Shown here piece after piece: positions 45,904 to 58,695 of a stretch of 64,000 nucleotides of DNA. Where the stretch lies: the NCBI GenBank assembly GCA_030847615.1, contig JAUMIR010000004.1, forward strand, positions 71,083,001 to 71,147,000, read 5' to 3'. The stretch is from Gambelia wislizenii. Its lineage: Eukaryota; Chordata; Lepidosauria; Squamata; Crotaphytidae. The notes beneath the pieces are model-generated. The model worked only from the letters and a program-made list of their open reading frames with translations, ran no database searches and had not been told where the DNA came from. Each line of letters opens with the position of its first letter. Position 1 is the stretch's first letter. A program made the position numbers and the translations under genes.

Positions 45904-47406
45904 ACTTAAAGGTATATTATGAAGCCACATGTTTAATATGGATTAAGCAATGGGTTATACTTGATGAAAAAAGAGAATTAGATTTGGAAGGACATGAAAT
46001 CAGAATGGGTTGGCATGGCTATCTTTGGTATAACAAAGTCAAAGTAAATGCTGAATTTAAAAATCATAGTATTAGAAGATCATTAATAAAAGTTTGGAGT
46101 AAATATAAGAAAAGAATAAATCCTAAATTACCAGGTTGGCTATCGCCACAAGAAGCATTTTGTAAAAAAGAATTAAGAGTGGAACAATGGTTAAAATATA
46201 GAGATATATTAGAAAAAAGAGAAGGATGTTGGAAAATAAAGGATAAACAACAGTTGGAAAGTGAAGGGATAAAAATGCAATGGCTAAATTATTATCAATT
46301 AAGAGAAAGGGTTAAAGAAGACTTGAAACAATTCCAATACTCGGATGAGAAATCAGAACTAGAAAAATTGATGTGCTCGGAAGAAGACCACTTAATTAGT
46401 AAGATATACAAAGTACTGCTAAGATACAATACAGAAGAGGAGCAAATTAAGAAGTGCATGATAGATTGGGCTCAAAACGTGGGACACCAATTAAATTTAG
46501 AACAATGGGAGGAGGTTTGGACTAAAGGTTTAAAATTCACATGTTCAAATAATATTAAAGAGAATTATTACAAAATGATGTATAAATGGTATATAACTCT
46601 GCAAAGATATATAAAAATACCTCAAACAGATGTTGGAAATGCCAGAAACAATTAGGTACATTCTTTCACATATGGTGGAAGTGCAATAGAGCAAAGAGAT
46701 ACTGGTTTAAAATTAATAAAAGGATGGAGAAAATATTAAAAAACTAAAATAAGAAAAAGACCGGAATTATATCTATTAAACATGTTAGATTTGAAAAATA
46801 ACTTTGAAAGAAAATATAGCAAAATAATTAATTATATGATTACAGCCACTAGAGTGATTTATGCAAGGAAATGGAAGACCAATGAGATACCAAATTATGA
46901 AGAATTGATGGGGAAAATTATGGAGTATGCATTATTAGATAAATTAACAAACTGGATAAAAAATAAGACAAATGAAAACTTCATAAATAACTGGAAACCA
47001 CTTATTGAATACTATAGACATAATTATGGAGAATTTAATATAATGGGATTTACAATATGATTATTAATTAAGTAACAATTATTGTTAAATATTGTTATAT
47101 AAAAGAAATGCATGAAATATATTAATGTTATATTTAGAATATGTATATCTTGGGACATGGTTAATAATAAATAATAGAAGAATTGATTAAATAATCATTA
47201 TTAGGAGAGGGGTAAACTGGGGAAAAAATAAGAAAAGTAGTCAGAGAGATATGGGAAGTCAATTTTAAAGAGGGGGGGAAGGGAAATGTTAAATGTTTAA
47301 TATGTTTAGTATGTGTTTTTGTATATGTCTTATTTGTTTGATATTTATGTTTGTGTTTGTATATATGTGTTTGAAACTTATATTGAATAAAAATTATATA
47401 TTAAAT
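45904..47406 (+). mobile_element. 5'-truncated L1 with perfect target-site duplication
   Basis: CAAAGCAACATGCCAG occurs at 45888-45903 and again at 47407-47422, a perfect 16-bp target duplication. The insert encodes the L1 ORF2 C-terminus: YYEATCLIWIKQWV, LDLEGHEIRMGWHGYLWYNK, KLPGWLSPQEAF and a Cys/His motif around CWKCQ...HIWWKCN split by frameshifts near 46650-46745. A second open piece (46782-47060) and an AT-rich 3' UTR ending AATAAAAATTATATATTAAAT follow. No RT or endonuclease remains. The 313-codon frame starting at 45714 is a chance fusion of host DNA with the L1. Confidence 0.92.
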
Positions 47407-47710
47407 CAAAGCAACATGCCAGCATTTGTCACTGGATTGACCACTGTTCCTGAAAGACATTGCTTTATCAGAGGTGGGGGGGGGGAAGAGGGCCATACTT
47501 ACAAATACTCCTAATAAAGAGTTGAGCAGCAGTATCTTTTTTCCTGGACAGGCATCAGACTCAGAAGGGTACATTTCTGGCACAAGGAGCAGCTGTGGTA
47601 ACAATCCCCACTGTGCAGTCTTTGCACAGAGAAAGTCACCTTCTCTTCCACCTGTGATGAATTGAGTTAAGGGCTACAAGGTTGGGTAGTGGAGAGCAAT
47701 ATGGTCCATT

Positions 47711-47761
<51 letters not shown>
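47711..47761 (+). repeat. (GAAA)n microsatellite
   Basis: About 12 AAGA units without interruption. Confidence 0.97.
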
Positions 47762-47762
<1 letters not shown>

Positions 47763-48199
47763 GGAAGCAATATGTGTTGAAGCTGCTCCTAGGGAACTGA
47801 GGCTTCTGAATCAGCAGCCAAGTACAATAAGCCCCAGCTAGTGTTGCACAGAACAGGATGAACCCAGAAGAACACAGAACATTCAAGGCTCAGGAGGAAA
47901 CTGTTCTGTCTCCTTGGTGCTTGTTTTCCTTTCCTTTCCTTGCAATTGCATTTAGTGAACTAACATCACCAATGAACCCTGGTTTGATTCAGCTGTCTAC
48001 CTCCTCTTTGGAAAAAGAGTAACAGGTAGAAAAACCCTGTGACACAGAACAAGAGAGAAACCCAGAGAGATCTTAAAAGACATACCTGTCACCCCATGTC
48101 TCTGTGTATCTATGGACAGTAAAATGTGATTAACAATCCAAATCTCAGCCTGTTTACTCAGGAATAAACCTCACTGAGCTAACTGTAGTTTCCTCCCAA

Positions 48200-48400
48200 G
48201 AGATGAAGACTGTTGGAGGAGTCCATCTTCTGTATCTTACCGGTGGGGGCCCTACACTCAGGGAGGGCATTGGAGAGGACCTTCTCTGCTGTGGCAACCC
48301 ATTTATGGAATACCTTCCCCTCGGAAGCCTGACTGGCATCAACACTGGTGTCAGCACCAAATCAAAATATGGGTTATTATTAAGGCCTTCTAGGAGTTGT
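48200..48400 (+). mobile_element. L2 LINE 3' scrap
   Basis: GGGAGGGCATTGGAGAGGAC, CCTTCTCTGCTGTGGCAACC and GGAATACCTTCCCCTCGGAA are the rapid C-terminal part (AFS.VAP..WN.LP pattern) of L2, also seen at 61640-61730. Truncated at both ends. Confidence 0.5.
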
Positions 48401-48671
48401 CTAGATGAGAAGATATAATGCTGATTACTGTACATTAACGCAAAATTGCAGCATCATTCTTTTGCTTCCACAGTTCTTTGGCAAAATTGCTGATATGCAA
48501 AGCTATCCATGTTTGACAATCACACACAGCCATGCCTGTGAATCTATGGTGGCCGAGAGTGAATTACTCATGTTATTATTCTCCGTAAGTTGTCACTGCT
48601 GCACAATTGTTGTTTTTTTAACTACAAATCAAAGGTGCGCAAGTGTGACCTTCTGCTTAAAAACAGAACAT

Positions 48672-49561
48672 TGGTACTCACCGTGAAGGTTCCTTTTCGT
48701 GGGGAGGGAAAACTTCCATGGGTATTGGCTCCACCTCTGACCAATCACAGGCAGGGCAACCTGTAAATCAACAAAGAAAATACCATCCCACCCAGAGGTA
48801 GAGCCAACCCTAACCTTCCCAGGGATAGTTCTCACAACTCCAGTAAAAGAAAAAACACCTCTAATGAATCAACATAAACAGAAACGACTCCTAAAACTAA
48901 AGATACACTGTATAAAACTATATACATACTTTTTTGGGGGGGTAAGGACTCCTCCCCACAGCTGCTGAAAAGGAACCTTCACAGTGAGCCCCCTGAAACA
49001 ACCACTCGCTGCCCTCAGCGCCCCCAGCGCTCCCGCCCGCCGCCACAGCCTGCAGAGTGATCAAAGCAATCCACGCGGTGGCAGGGTCTTACCTCCCAGG
49101 AGGAGCGGGGGAGATTGTCACCAAAGGCATTGTCATCTTCTTTGGCTCCGCCAGGCACGGATGCCTCCCTGGAGGATCCGTGCAGCGTTGAGCCCTCCCC
49201 GGCCAGGCTCAACATGCATCCCGCTAGGGGCCCACGGAGCTCTTTGTCCTTGTGCTGGGGTTCAACCCCAGCCAGATCCAAGGCAGAATCTTCCTCTTTG
49301 GAGGAAAGGTCCCCCCTCGCATGTGCTTGTACATGGGGGTCACCATCTTGAATCCTTTGTTTCCTTAAGGGACTCTGGAGCAAAAAGAAACCCTGCCTGC
49401 GCCAGCAAAAGGCAGAACAGAACTGGGGAGGTTGAGGTTGGCTCCACCTCTGGGTGGGATGGTCTTTTCTTTGTTGATTTACAGGCTGCCCTGCCTGTGA
49501 TTGGTCAGAGGCAGAGTCAATACCCATGGAAGGAATCCCTCCCCACGCTGCTGGAAAAAGC
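48672..49561. mobile_element. DIRS-like non-autonomous element with nested inverted repeats
   Basis: Two inverted pairs are visible. Outer: 48697-48823 (CCATGGGTATTGGCTCCACC, GACCAATCACAGGCAGGGCA) against 49558-49432, about 125 bp and roughly 90% alike. Inner: 48672-48703 (CTCACCGTGAAGGTTCCTTT) against 48953-48988 (AAAGGAACCTTCACAGTGAG). The inner pair has the same spacing and the same CACCGTGAAGGT word as the DIRS end at 63301-63625. Between them the GC-rich segment 49000-49430 is open on several frames but matches no protein I can name; it might be gag-derived. Confidence 0.5.
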
Positions 49562-50730
49562 TATATGGTTGACTCAGCACAGCGAAAAAGTGCATGATCA
49601 GCAACACGAAACTCCAAAATGACACTTCCGGCCATGGCAAGCCTAGCCTCTGCACACCTCCAACCAATCAGCTTTCCAGTTCTGTCCTCTTCGAGAATGT
49701 GCTGTGCTGTAATTTGGTTGTCCAAATGAGTGGGAATACACATTTCCATCACATTATTTTTAAAACCTTGGGTAAAGCCACAAAGGCTTTTCCCATGTAG
49801 TTTTTTGAGGTTTTTTTGGTGGCGTGGGGGGGGCTCCTTCTGAATGAGGCAAATCACTGCAGGATCTCGTTGGGACAAAAGGCATTCCCTGTCAATTTTA
49901 TTAGGATTATTTTCACCATCTAGACAACACCCAAATCGATTTTATCCCATTTGGACAGGTGCTATGGTCAGCATTATTTTGAATTATATTAACCAGTTTT
50001 ACATGGTCTGGATTTAAGTAATGGACAATTTAATGTATTTTCAATTTTTAAAAGGTATTGGTATTTATTATCCTAAATGTATTGATTTTATGGCATGGCA
50101 CACTGAGATCCTTGGATATGGGATGGGATATAAATATCTTTTATAAATAATAAATAAGTAAAATAATAGTAAATATGCTTAGGGTTGCAAATGAAAGCAC
50201 TTTTTCAGATAAAGAACTTCCTGTTTTGAGAGTGAAAACTGCTCCAACCAGAGCTGTACATCTTCTAGCAGTTTGTTTTCGATGGCAGTGTTAGGTCCTG
50301 TAACAGGACTGCTTCATATCACCCTCCCAAGCATGTCTAGACTGCCTGTCCTTTGAAGCCTCCTTTCCTCTCTTACACAGACTTTTGCAGCTGTCATCAA
50401 GACTCCTAGGAATCCTTTCAGAAAAATTTTAAATGGTTTTTAACCAGTGGTTCTACAAGAAGAAGGGAACACTTCAGGGATAAAGCATTCACCAGCCCTA
50501 AAAACACAGTCGATTATTACTGGTATATCTGATATTCTTTTTCCCAAGCCAAAAGGGCAACTGGAACATGGAGCAGCATTTGGATTATGGTTGCATGTCT
50601 GTCCCATTCTGTGATGTGATTCTAGCAGCAGCTCACATGAATATGAGATGCATATGACACTTCATCATGCTTTGGTTTAAAACTCTGAAAACGGATTAGT
50701 GCCTGTGCATGTACTCATTGGCAGTTTGAA
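49562..50730. other. Intronic stretch; worn LINE tail
   Basis: GGATGGGATATAAATATCTT with a run of AATAA units (50120-50165) looks like an L2-type 3' tail. The rest is unrecognised. Confidence 0.4.
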
Positions 50731-50732
50731 TA

Positions 50733-50972
50733 CAGTTGCCCCTTCATATTCGCTAGGGTTTGGTTCCAAGACACACACACACACCCCGTGGATACCAAAA
50801 TCCATGAATACTCAAGTCCCAGTATATGCAATGGCATAGCAAAATGGTGTCCCTTATATAAGATGGCAAAATCAAGATTTGCTTTTTGGATTGTTATTTT
50901 TTAAAGAATATTTTCAAGCCGTGAATACTTAAATCCGTGGATACCAAATCCGTGGATATGGCAGGACAACTG
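50733..50972. mobile_element. Tc1/mariner (Tigger-like) MITE
   Basis: The ends CAGTTGCCCCTTCATATTCG and GGATATGGCAGGACAACTG lie between TA dinucleotides. The inner sequence CCGTGGATACCAAAATCCAT resembles Tigger-derived short elements known from other vertebrates. 240 bp, non-coding. Confidence 0.78.
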
Positions 50973-52388
50973 TACTCTTCTTCTAGTGTGCTAGGGCACA
51001 CATCAGCCAAAGCTTTATGCCTAGGAACCAAAATACAAAAGTATTATGCTTCTGACTGTGAAATGAAGCATGCAATCCCCACATAAATTCATGGGGAAAA
51101 TGTTGCACTGATCAACTAGATACATTTTGTAGCAACAAGCAGAATCTCTAAACTGGGCAGCATTTTGATGCCTATAAAAATATAAACACTGATCCCTCCA
51201 TCTGTTTAATGATCTATAAATATTTCTCTGCATCTACCCACTGATTGTTTTTATATTGTGCTTATTTAGGGAGCTTCACTCTTCCTGGATTACCTCTTGC
51301 CATCAAAATGCAAAGTACAAAATACAGAAGGCTCAACTCAACTCAGCAGTTCATCAAGAAAAAACAAATGTGACCTTGGGCAGACTATTTTAATTAGTCT
51401 CTTTGTTTCTGATTAGCAAAATGGAAATGTTTTCTTCCCATGCTGGTGGTGAAATATCTTTATTGGTTGGCAGCCATACACCTCCATGTTGCTACAGTGC
51501 AAAGATCACCAGAAATAATGGTGGAACAAACAAATGAATGAAGAGGTAGGATACTTCTAATTTTATCCCACTGGAGCACAATTGACAGTTTGGTGTTTAC
51601 TGTGTTTGTGTTGTCTGCATAGGTTCAAAATGGTTTCTTTTGTTGCAAACATTCTGTGGCTTTCAAATTCTTTGGCACCTCCCTCAAAATGGCTGATTGG
51701 TTGGATTACTTTATTGAGCAAACATAATGGCCATTTATGGGTCATTTTAATAAATAGCCTGAATGTCTGATGCATGTCTCTATGAATTTGAACAAAAGCA
51801 AAGCAGCAGTTCATTATTGGCACCAAGGTCCACTGGATAAGAGGGTGCCAGCTTATGGTTAACATAGAAACAAGGGATAGGTCCTAAAGTCTAGGATGAC
51901 AAAACAGTGACTCATCCTTGCAAATTTACAAGCCCAGATAGCCCAACAAGCATGAGGATTTGCTGCTCCCTGGTTGGGATTGAGAAGAAGACTATTTAAA
52001 GACTTCCATATGCTAGGGAAAATCCCAGAAGCTTCACCATCACTGCTGTGCTTAGCCTAGCTCTATTGGAAATGACAATGCATGCTTAGGCCTGCTGGCA
52101 AATCAACTAAGCCTTTTACATAGCAGCTGCAACAGACTGAAATCACTGCATGCTCCCCCTGTAATTTTTGTCTGCTTTTTCACCCTTATTCTATTAGTCA
52201 CTTGAAGGCACTGCCGGTCAGCTTCCTGTGGTTAGGCACCATATCACAAGGAGTACATGAGATCATTGCTTGGCATAGTCCATTCCAGCCTCTGTCAGCC
52301 AGCAGTGGGAACAGTGGATGGATGCATCACATGCTGGTACTGTGGGAACAAGAAATGCTGGACTACTTTAAGGAGGCTTATCTCACAA

Positions 52389-52638
52389 GGAGGTAAAACG
52401 GAAGTGCAGCCAGGTCATTTTGCCTTCCGTTCTGCCTTACCATATGTCATTGTCATTCTTCAGTTCTGGTCCCATGGGAGATGGTTGTAAAAGCAAGTCT
52501 TTTTTCTAACTAATCCATTAGAAAAAAGACTCAACTTTTACAATAATCTCCCATGGGACCAGAACTGAAGAATGATGACGTCATGCAGTAAGGCAGAATG
52601 GAAGGCAAAACAATCTGGCTGCATTCCCGCTTTACTTC
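52389..52638. mobile_element. 250-bp palindromic element
   Basis: The left arm (52389-52509) and right arm (52518-52638) are inverted copies: CATTCTTCAGTTCTGGTCCC / GGGACCAGAACTGAAGAATG are perfect, and AGTCTTTTTTCTAA / TTAGAAAAAAGACT meet at an 8-base hinge. The ends are GGAGGTAAAACGGAAGTGCA and its diverged partner. No coding capacity. A foldback MITE is the likeliest explanation; target duplications were not resolved. Confidence 0.75.
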
Positions 52639-52825
52639 CGCGTGCAATAAACCTCAAGAACTGTCTAGATGTAGACAATCAAGCCTGATACCCTCATCAT
52701 ATATATTGCCAATGTTAAGTTTCCTGAGGGGTCAAAAAACTACCGAGCTATCTGCATTCACTTACTCACTCTTTCTAACAATCAGAGAGTCAGCAATATC
52801 ATGGTAGCTAAATTCCTGTGGGGCA

Positions 52826-52905
52826 ACTAACACAGCTATGCTGTAAAAACACACCAAGAGCTGTGACACCTTTAGAGACCAAGGATAAAGACACATATAA
52901 CCTTT
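52826..52905 (+). mobile_element. Penelope-like tail remnant
   Basis: CAACTAACACAGCTATGCTG and GACACCTTTAGAGACCAAGG resemble the TAACACGGCTA and GCACCTTAGAGAC phrases of the family. No ribozyme core is present. Confidence 0.35.
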
Positions 52906-53448
52906 CTGGACTAATTAGGCTGTTTTGGAATAACCCTCACTGTATTCAATCCAAATATTAATTAATTAAAGCTGAAGTTTTGTTTGTTTGAAAGAAAAAT
53001 TGGCTGTGCCCAGTACTGGCTGGCTGCTTCCTGGAACGTTACTAAGAAACCTTCCCTACCAACCTCCAAAGCAGTGTTGCATTGCTAGCAGCAGTGGAGA
53101 AACAGCAGCCTTGGTAGAGATTTCATGAACCTACAAGAGCCTTTCATTTCTCCCATCACCCTCACCAATCCTGACTGAGAGTAGTGTTTCACTGTTGTTA
53201 GTAGAGGCAGGGAAAGACCTAACTCAATGTAGATTGGGGGGTGGGTGGGATGGAGTATGTGTGTCTGCATTCATTGAGTGTGCATGAAGGAGAGTGTACC
53301 TCCCTCTCTTGCACACGCAAACACACACACACATACTTTATATATGTGGTAGACATATAAAAGGTAGCTGTTATCCATTACCACCTATTATGGCTGTTTG
53401 TCACATAGCCAGGGCCAGTACACCACCATCAATAGATCCCCAAATTGT

Positions 53449-53670
53449 TGTGTGCCTTCAAGTCCTTTCTGAACTTACAGCAGTCCTAAGGAGACCCTAT
53501 CATGGGGTTTTCTTGGCATGATTTATTTGTTCAGAGCCTTTGCCTTTGCCTTCTTCTGAGGTTGAGAGTGTGTGACACAGTGGGTTTCCATGGCCAAGGG
53601 GGATTCAAACTCTGGTCTCCAGAGTCCTAGTCCAACATTCAAATCACTACACTACTCTGGCTCTCAGACC
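53449..53670 (-). mobile_element. Sauria-type SINE
   Basis: GTTGTGTGCCTTCAAGTCC is the tail; GGGGTTTTCTTGGCATGATT, GGATTCAAACTCTGGTCTCC and CACTACACTACTCTGGCTCT lead to the head. Nearly complete with small deletions. Confidence 0.85.
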
Positions 53671-53967
53671 CCCAAATAAGGTTCCAGAAATCCTATGAGG
53701 CAGTACTGTACAATTTACTCAGATGTTGACTTGGAACTTGGAACATGAGTGACAGCTCTGACAACAACTAGAATTATGGAATGTGGATCAAATACAGTTC
53801 CAGCAGGGGCACTCAGAACATGCTTAACATGTCCCCAAAAGTCGTTCAGCCACAGACACACAAAGGGCCATAGAGAAACATGGACCAGGACAAAACCATC
53901 CCAGTTTCTGTGAATAAAACCCCAGCTGTATGGTTTCCTATGCCACATACACAAGATCACACATCTT

Positions 53968-54297
53968 GGACTTTTTCAGACAGGGTTTTGCAATGCAAGC
54001 AGCTTTGTTCCCATTGCGAGGCTGCTGCGCTGCAGGGCGTCCCTTTTGGATGACTCTGTACCTGTGCCAATACTGTTGCGGAAGTGCTGGGAGGCTGCAG
54101 CGCTATATTTGCCGATTTTCTAATCATGATCAACTTTCGTGATGAGAAAATCACCAAATATGGCACTGCAGCCTCCCAGCACTTCCGCAGCAGTATCGGC
54201 AGGGGAGAGGGTTATCCAAAAGGGACCCCCTGCTGTGCAGCAGCCTTACAACAGGGACGAGACTGCTCGCGTTACAAAACGCCATCCGAAAAAGTCC
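53968..54297. mobile_element. Palindromic Harbinger-like MITE, copy B
   Basis: 330 bp with ends GGACTTTTTCAGACAGGG and GCCATCCGAAAAAGTCC. The inner arms CGGAAGTGCTGGGAGGCTGC and GCAGCCTCCCAGCACTTCCG are perfect. The hinge is at ATCATGATCAACTTTCGTGA, similar to the hinge of copy A at 29140. Flanks (CTT and TTA) do not form a clean duplication, suggesting later change at one edge. Confidence 0.78.
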
Positions 54298-57200
54298 TTA
54301 TACTTGTAACCAGACTTGCAAATACATTAATGGTATTTTTATTAGTTCACCTGTCCATACACTCCACTGAAGGGAATTTGTAATACACCCATAGCCAGGA
54401 GGGGACATGCAGTTTATACAAGCCTCTCTATTTACTCACCTGATAACAGGTGTCTGTTTAGAGCCTGCTCTTAGCCATTCAAACTGTCCTAACACATTAA
54501 TGTGCATTTAGGGATAACTATTCTTCAATATTTTTTCTAGCTAATGAGAGAGTATAGTTGTTCTTGCCACAATCTTCAAACCCCCTGGGTTGGCCATAAA
54601 CCAATTTATACAGAAGTCTGAATTGGAGAAATGATTAATTAACCTGTCACTAGTGGTTAGCCTCTTTCTTCCTTCTTGTGGGGAGCAAGCTTTTGATCAG
54701 CATACCCAAGAAAAGTCAGCATTGATATTGCAGGTTTTAATCTATAATTCATCCATTTTCCTACCCCACTCATATCTACCAGTTCCACATAGATGAAACT
54801 ACACATAGAATAGAGATGAAGGGTGGGGGGAGGAGTTCATTGTACTATAATCTATTATTCTCCCAGGATTTTTCTTACAAAATCTATTAGGATTTTTCTT
54901 TCCGGTGCAATATTTTCTGTATGAGTTCTCCCAGGTGTACATTATGTGGGAATCTAATCTACTTTCTGTTGTTCATGACACTATAAAGCAGTAAAGTATG
55001 ATCAAGGTACTTTTCTCTCTAGCAGGACCAAAATGAAAACAAACAGGTCTGTGGTTGTTATGCAATCATGGAGAAAATATGTGGTCACTCTTGCCCATAT
55101 TTGATTAACACTGTCAAAAATGAACTGCATTCTCCAAGTGGAACTGGCTTTTTCTGGGATGGATGCAATAAAATATTCAAAGTCTACATCATGCTCATGA
55201 AATTTTCCACTGCAATCATACACATAAACCATTCACCATCTCTCACCCCTGTCCCTCCATCAGTGTGAAGACCAAAACTACAATAATCCCTGTCCATAAC
55301 CTCATCCTCACATAAGTCTGTCACAATTTTGCCACCTATTTTTACCATCTATCATTACAGTATTTGCCACCTATCATTATTTTTACTGGGGACTAGCCTA
55401 GCACATTGGGCTACCCGAAACAAAGTGTCCCACCTTCTTTCTACCATACAGAAACTACCTGGATTAACACATGCATACTACCTTAACAAAGGCATCGGGA
55501 CAGCATTGTCCAATAAACATGACAGAAGAATGCTGTGGTGTCACTAAGACCGGTGTCATCCCTTCCCCCAATTGTGTCACTTGGTGTGGTTCAGCCTCTC
55601 TGCACCCCCCTAGAGCCACCACTGGAAGAATGTTAGCTTATGAGTGCATGAATCACATAACTACACTTCAACACTATGTCATTCCTCCCCAACTCCCAGC
55701 CCCTGAGCCTGAACAGCTTCCTTACTCTGTCTAATGGTAGAGCCAGCTCTGTTTCAGACTATGTAATACATGGCATGGTTTATTTATCAGACAACCTCAA
55801 GGGGAAAAAAGCAAACAAACTGCACAGTTCCCTCTGTGCTAGCTGATGAAAAAGGAATTTGATTTGAAGGAATATCAAAACTTACTCACTGACAAGAGTT
55901 GCAGATATTAGAAAAAAGTCCAAATGTGATTAGGTAGCAAAGGAATTGAAGATGGAATTCCAAAGCTGTTGTCCTAAACCAGATGAACATGATATCCATG
56001 GATGTAAAATATAGCCCCACAAGCCTGCTGACTTCACTGTTTTAACAACAAATGACTAGAGGAAAAGATCTAAAGAAATAACACATTCTAACATATGATT
56101 TGGTTTAGATTTTGAGGGCTTCAGAGCTGACATAGCCTAAATCATTTTAAGACTGTGAGCTGGAACGTCCTGGGTTCAAACATCACACACTTGCTGGGTA
56201 CATTTGGCAAGCTGTTCTCTCACCCTGTTCCATCCCATAATCTGCTCACTCTATGATGAGAATGTCAGAAGTCTATCACAAAAGGTTGCTGCGGCAAGTA
56301 CTGAAATATGGGCCTGTCTTGGTTTTATGGTCACTATAAAAAAATGTTCCTATTCTTGTTGGGATGAGGATAGTTTTTCTGAAGTAGGGTTTATAGCTTT
56401 GTACCTATCAATGCATTTCTTTCTACTGATTATGTAATTCTTTGAATAAAATTACATAGAGGATAAAATATTACTAAGATAATAGATATGAAACATTTTA
56501 AAACTTCAGCTTTTCTATATAACTATTAGTTTGTATTATCAACAATAATATTATTACAGTACCATAAACGTAAAGCAAAATTATTTCCATCAACCTAGTG
56601 AATGTTTCTGTGCATAAAGAAATATATTTATATTCTAAACCACTACTAATTTATTTTCCCTCATTTGCTAGCCCAGTCCTTATGGATCAAAGAACTGGAA
56701 ATCTGATCTCATCATAGTGTGAAAAAAAGAATTAGCAAGGAGAACTCACATTGCTATGATTTCATCCTTTGAATCCAGAGTTGTGATAACTCTCCCGTTG
56801 ACTTCCCCACAAAATCAAGGTACATATAGTATTTAAGCTCAATCATATTATTTTGGCACATGAGGCAGAAAATCTTACAAGCACCTCCTCCCATCCCTAG
56901 AAGTAAAAATATAACCGTGATTATATTTAACTGTTAATTAAATAAATAACAATTTGCTGCACTTTTGTAACACCGCAAATTTGCTCCACTCTGCCACAGG
57001 GGAGGGCTGGCCCTGGTCTGGATTGATCAGCACAACAGGAAGTAAAGCCACTGCTACAGTATCCAAATTTTTTGAGCATACAAGAAAGAGGTCAATCACT
57101 ACCCCCTACCCTAGATGTGAAGCAGAGGCACAGAAAAACACGTCAAGAAGCTTACAATCAATAATAAATGTTGCCTCCAAAATTTTTGTTTCTGTCTCTC

Positions 57201-58500
57201 AAATCCCAGACTTTAGCCCCTGTAAGCATCTGATCTCTCACTAACTCATCCATCCAACTACCAACCTCTCAACTTTAGAAACAGCTGAGAATCCTGGAAT
57301 ACACATTGATAGACTGCTTACAAGTTTCCCCTGCCTTGAAGAGAGTAAAAGAAAACTCCTATTAAGTCCCTATTTAAGTCCCTATCTCCAAGCTAAACAG
57401 ACAGAAAATATAAAGGATACTTTCAGCGTTGGGGGAGAGTCGGTCTTGATCACAAGGGTCTGTAGTCCAATAATCCAACCATGTTTGGGCATTTCTGTTT
57501 ATTCTTCAAAATGTCTCCCAGGGGTGGTCTATAGCCTTTACCATTATCTTTCTTTCCAGCCTGTAAGTTTCTCTCCTCTAATTTACTCAGTCTGGTTCCT
57601 GTGTGGTATCTGAAGAGTTTTTCTTGAACTGCCCAGACCCTTCATATCTCTAAGGCAGTTTGTCATTCCCTGAACAGTTGTTGACTCTGACAAGTTCTAA
57701 GTAACCCAGTCTTTAAAAGGGCATGGGGCAGCAAACTCCTGAAACCCAATAGTCAGAGGCCAACTGGCATGGAGGAAGGAGCCATGGCTGCACCTAAATC
57801 CCAGCCAAGCAGAAAATGCCTTGTCAGAAGCAGCAAATGCTGCCAGACCTTCTGAAATGACTTTGAAGCACAGATAGCTCATTGAAAGCACAGCTAGGAT
57901 TTTTGAGGCTAAGAAGTGCCTAGTCCTTGGAAACATATGGAATCAGTCCACTGTCTCCTATGACTGACACACATACACACACCCTACAACTACCTCAGAC
58001 TATCACATTAAACCCTAGCAGAAGTAGGAGAAAGGTCATGTTTGAGTAATAAGGATAACACCACCACCCCCGCCACATCTATCACATTATCAGAAGCCTA
58101 GCCTAGCTTCTGAGGCAGTCAATTGATTTGGAAAGAAAAGGCAGACAAGTTTGGTGTTCCAGAGCAGCAGAATTGAAGGGAACTGTGATTAAAAGGACAC
58201 GTATTCCAAGGCACTTTTCTAGCATATCAGAGGATTTTGAGTGAAGACGGAAGCCAGGATCCCATTGTGTCAAACCACTCATGCAATCAACCATAGCAAT
58301 TGACCTTTTTGCTGCTTACACTCCAAGGTGTCCAGAACCCACCTGGACAAGCAGCAGTTGTTCTGTCCCAATGGCAATTACTGCAGGTAGAAGAGTGATA
58401 GTTCTAGGAGTGTAGGTGTGGGAGGGGGAACAATATGAGAACACTGACCACCAATACAAATTCTGCCCCACACTATTTTTTTTATTTTTTTATTTTTTTT
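54298..58500. other. Intronic stretch, mostly unrecognised
   Basis: AT-rich DNA. Around 56150-56230 the words CTGGGTTCAAACATCACAC and CTTGCTGGGTACATTTGGC look like a decayed tRNA SINE. No exon, RNA gene or long open frame is convincing. Confidence 0.4.
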
Positions 58501-58695
58501 GAGAGCCAGCATGTTGTAAGTGTTTTGAGCATTGGACTATGACTTTAGAGTCCAGGATTCGGATCCCTGTTTGGCCATGTAAACCCACTGTGTGAGCTTG
58601 GGCAAGTCACACTCTCTCAGCCTCAAGGAAAGGGAAGGGCAAACCACCTCTGAACAAATCTTGCCAAGAAAACCCAATAGGGTCACCTTTAGGTA
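58501..58695 (+). mobile_element. Sauria-type SINE, 3'-truncated
   Basis: GAGCCAGCATGTTGTAAGTG, CAGGATTCGGATCCC and GGGCAAGTCACACTCTCTCA are the head and body. It stops after CCAATAGGGTCACCTTTAGG, so the BovB tail is missing. It follows a T-rich tract. Confidence 0.82.

Noticed and set aside
45714..46655. 313-codon plus-strand frame as a host gene
   Set aside because: Its first 60 or so codons are flanking DNA up to the L1 target site; the rest is L1 ORF2 C-terminus inside a target-site duplication.
49015..49527. 170-codon minus frame as a gene
   Set aside because: It lies inside the nested inverted repeats at 48672-49561 and overlaps other open frames on both strands; GC richness alone explains the openness.
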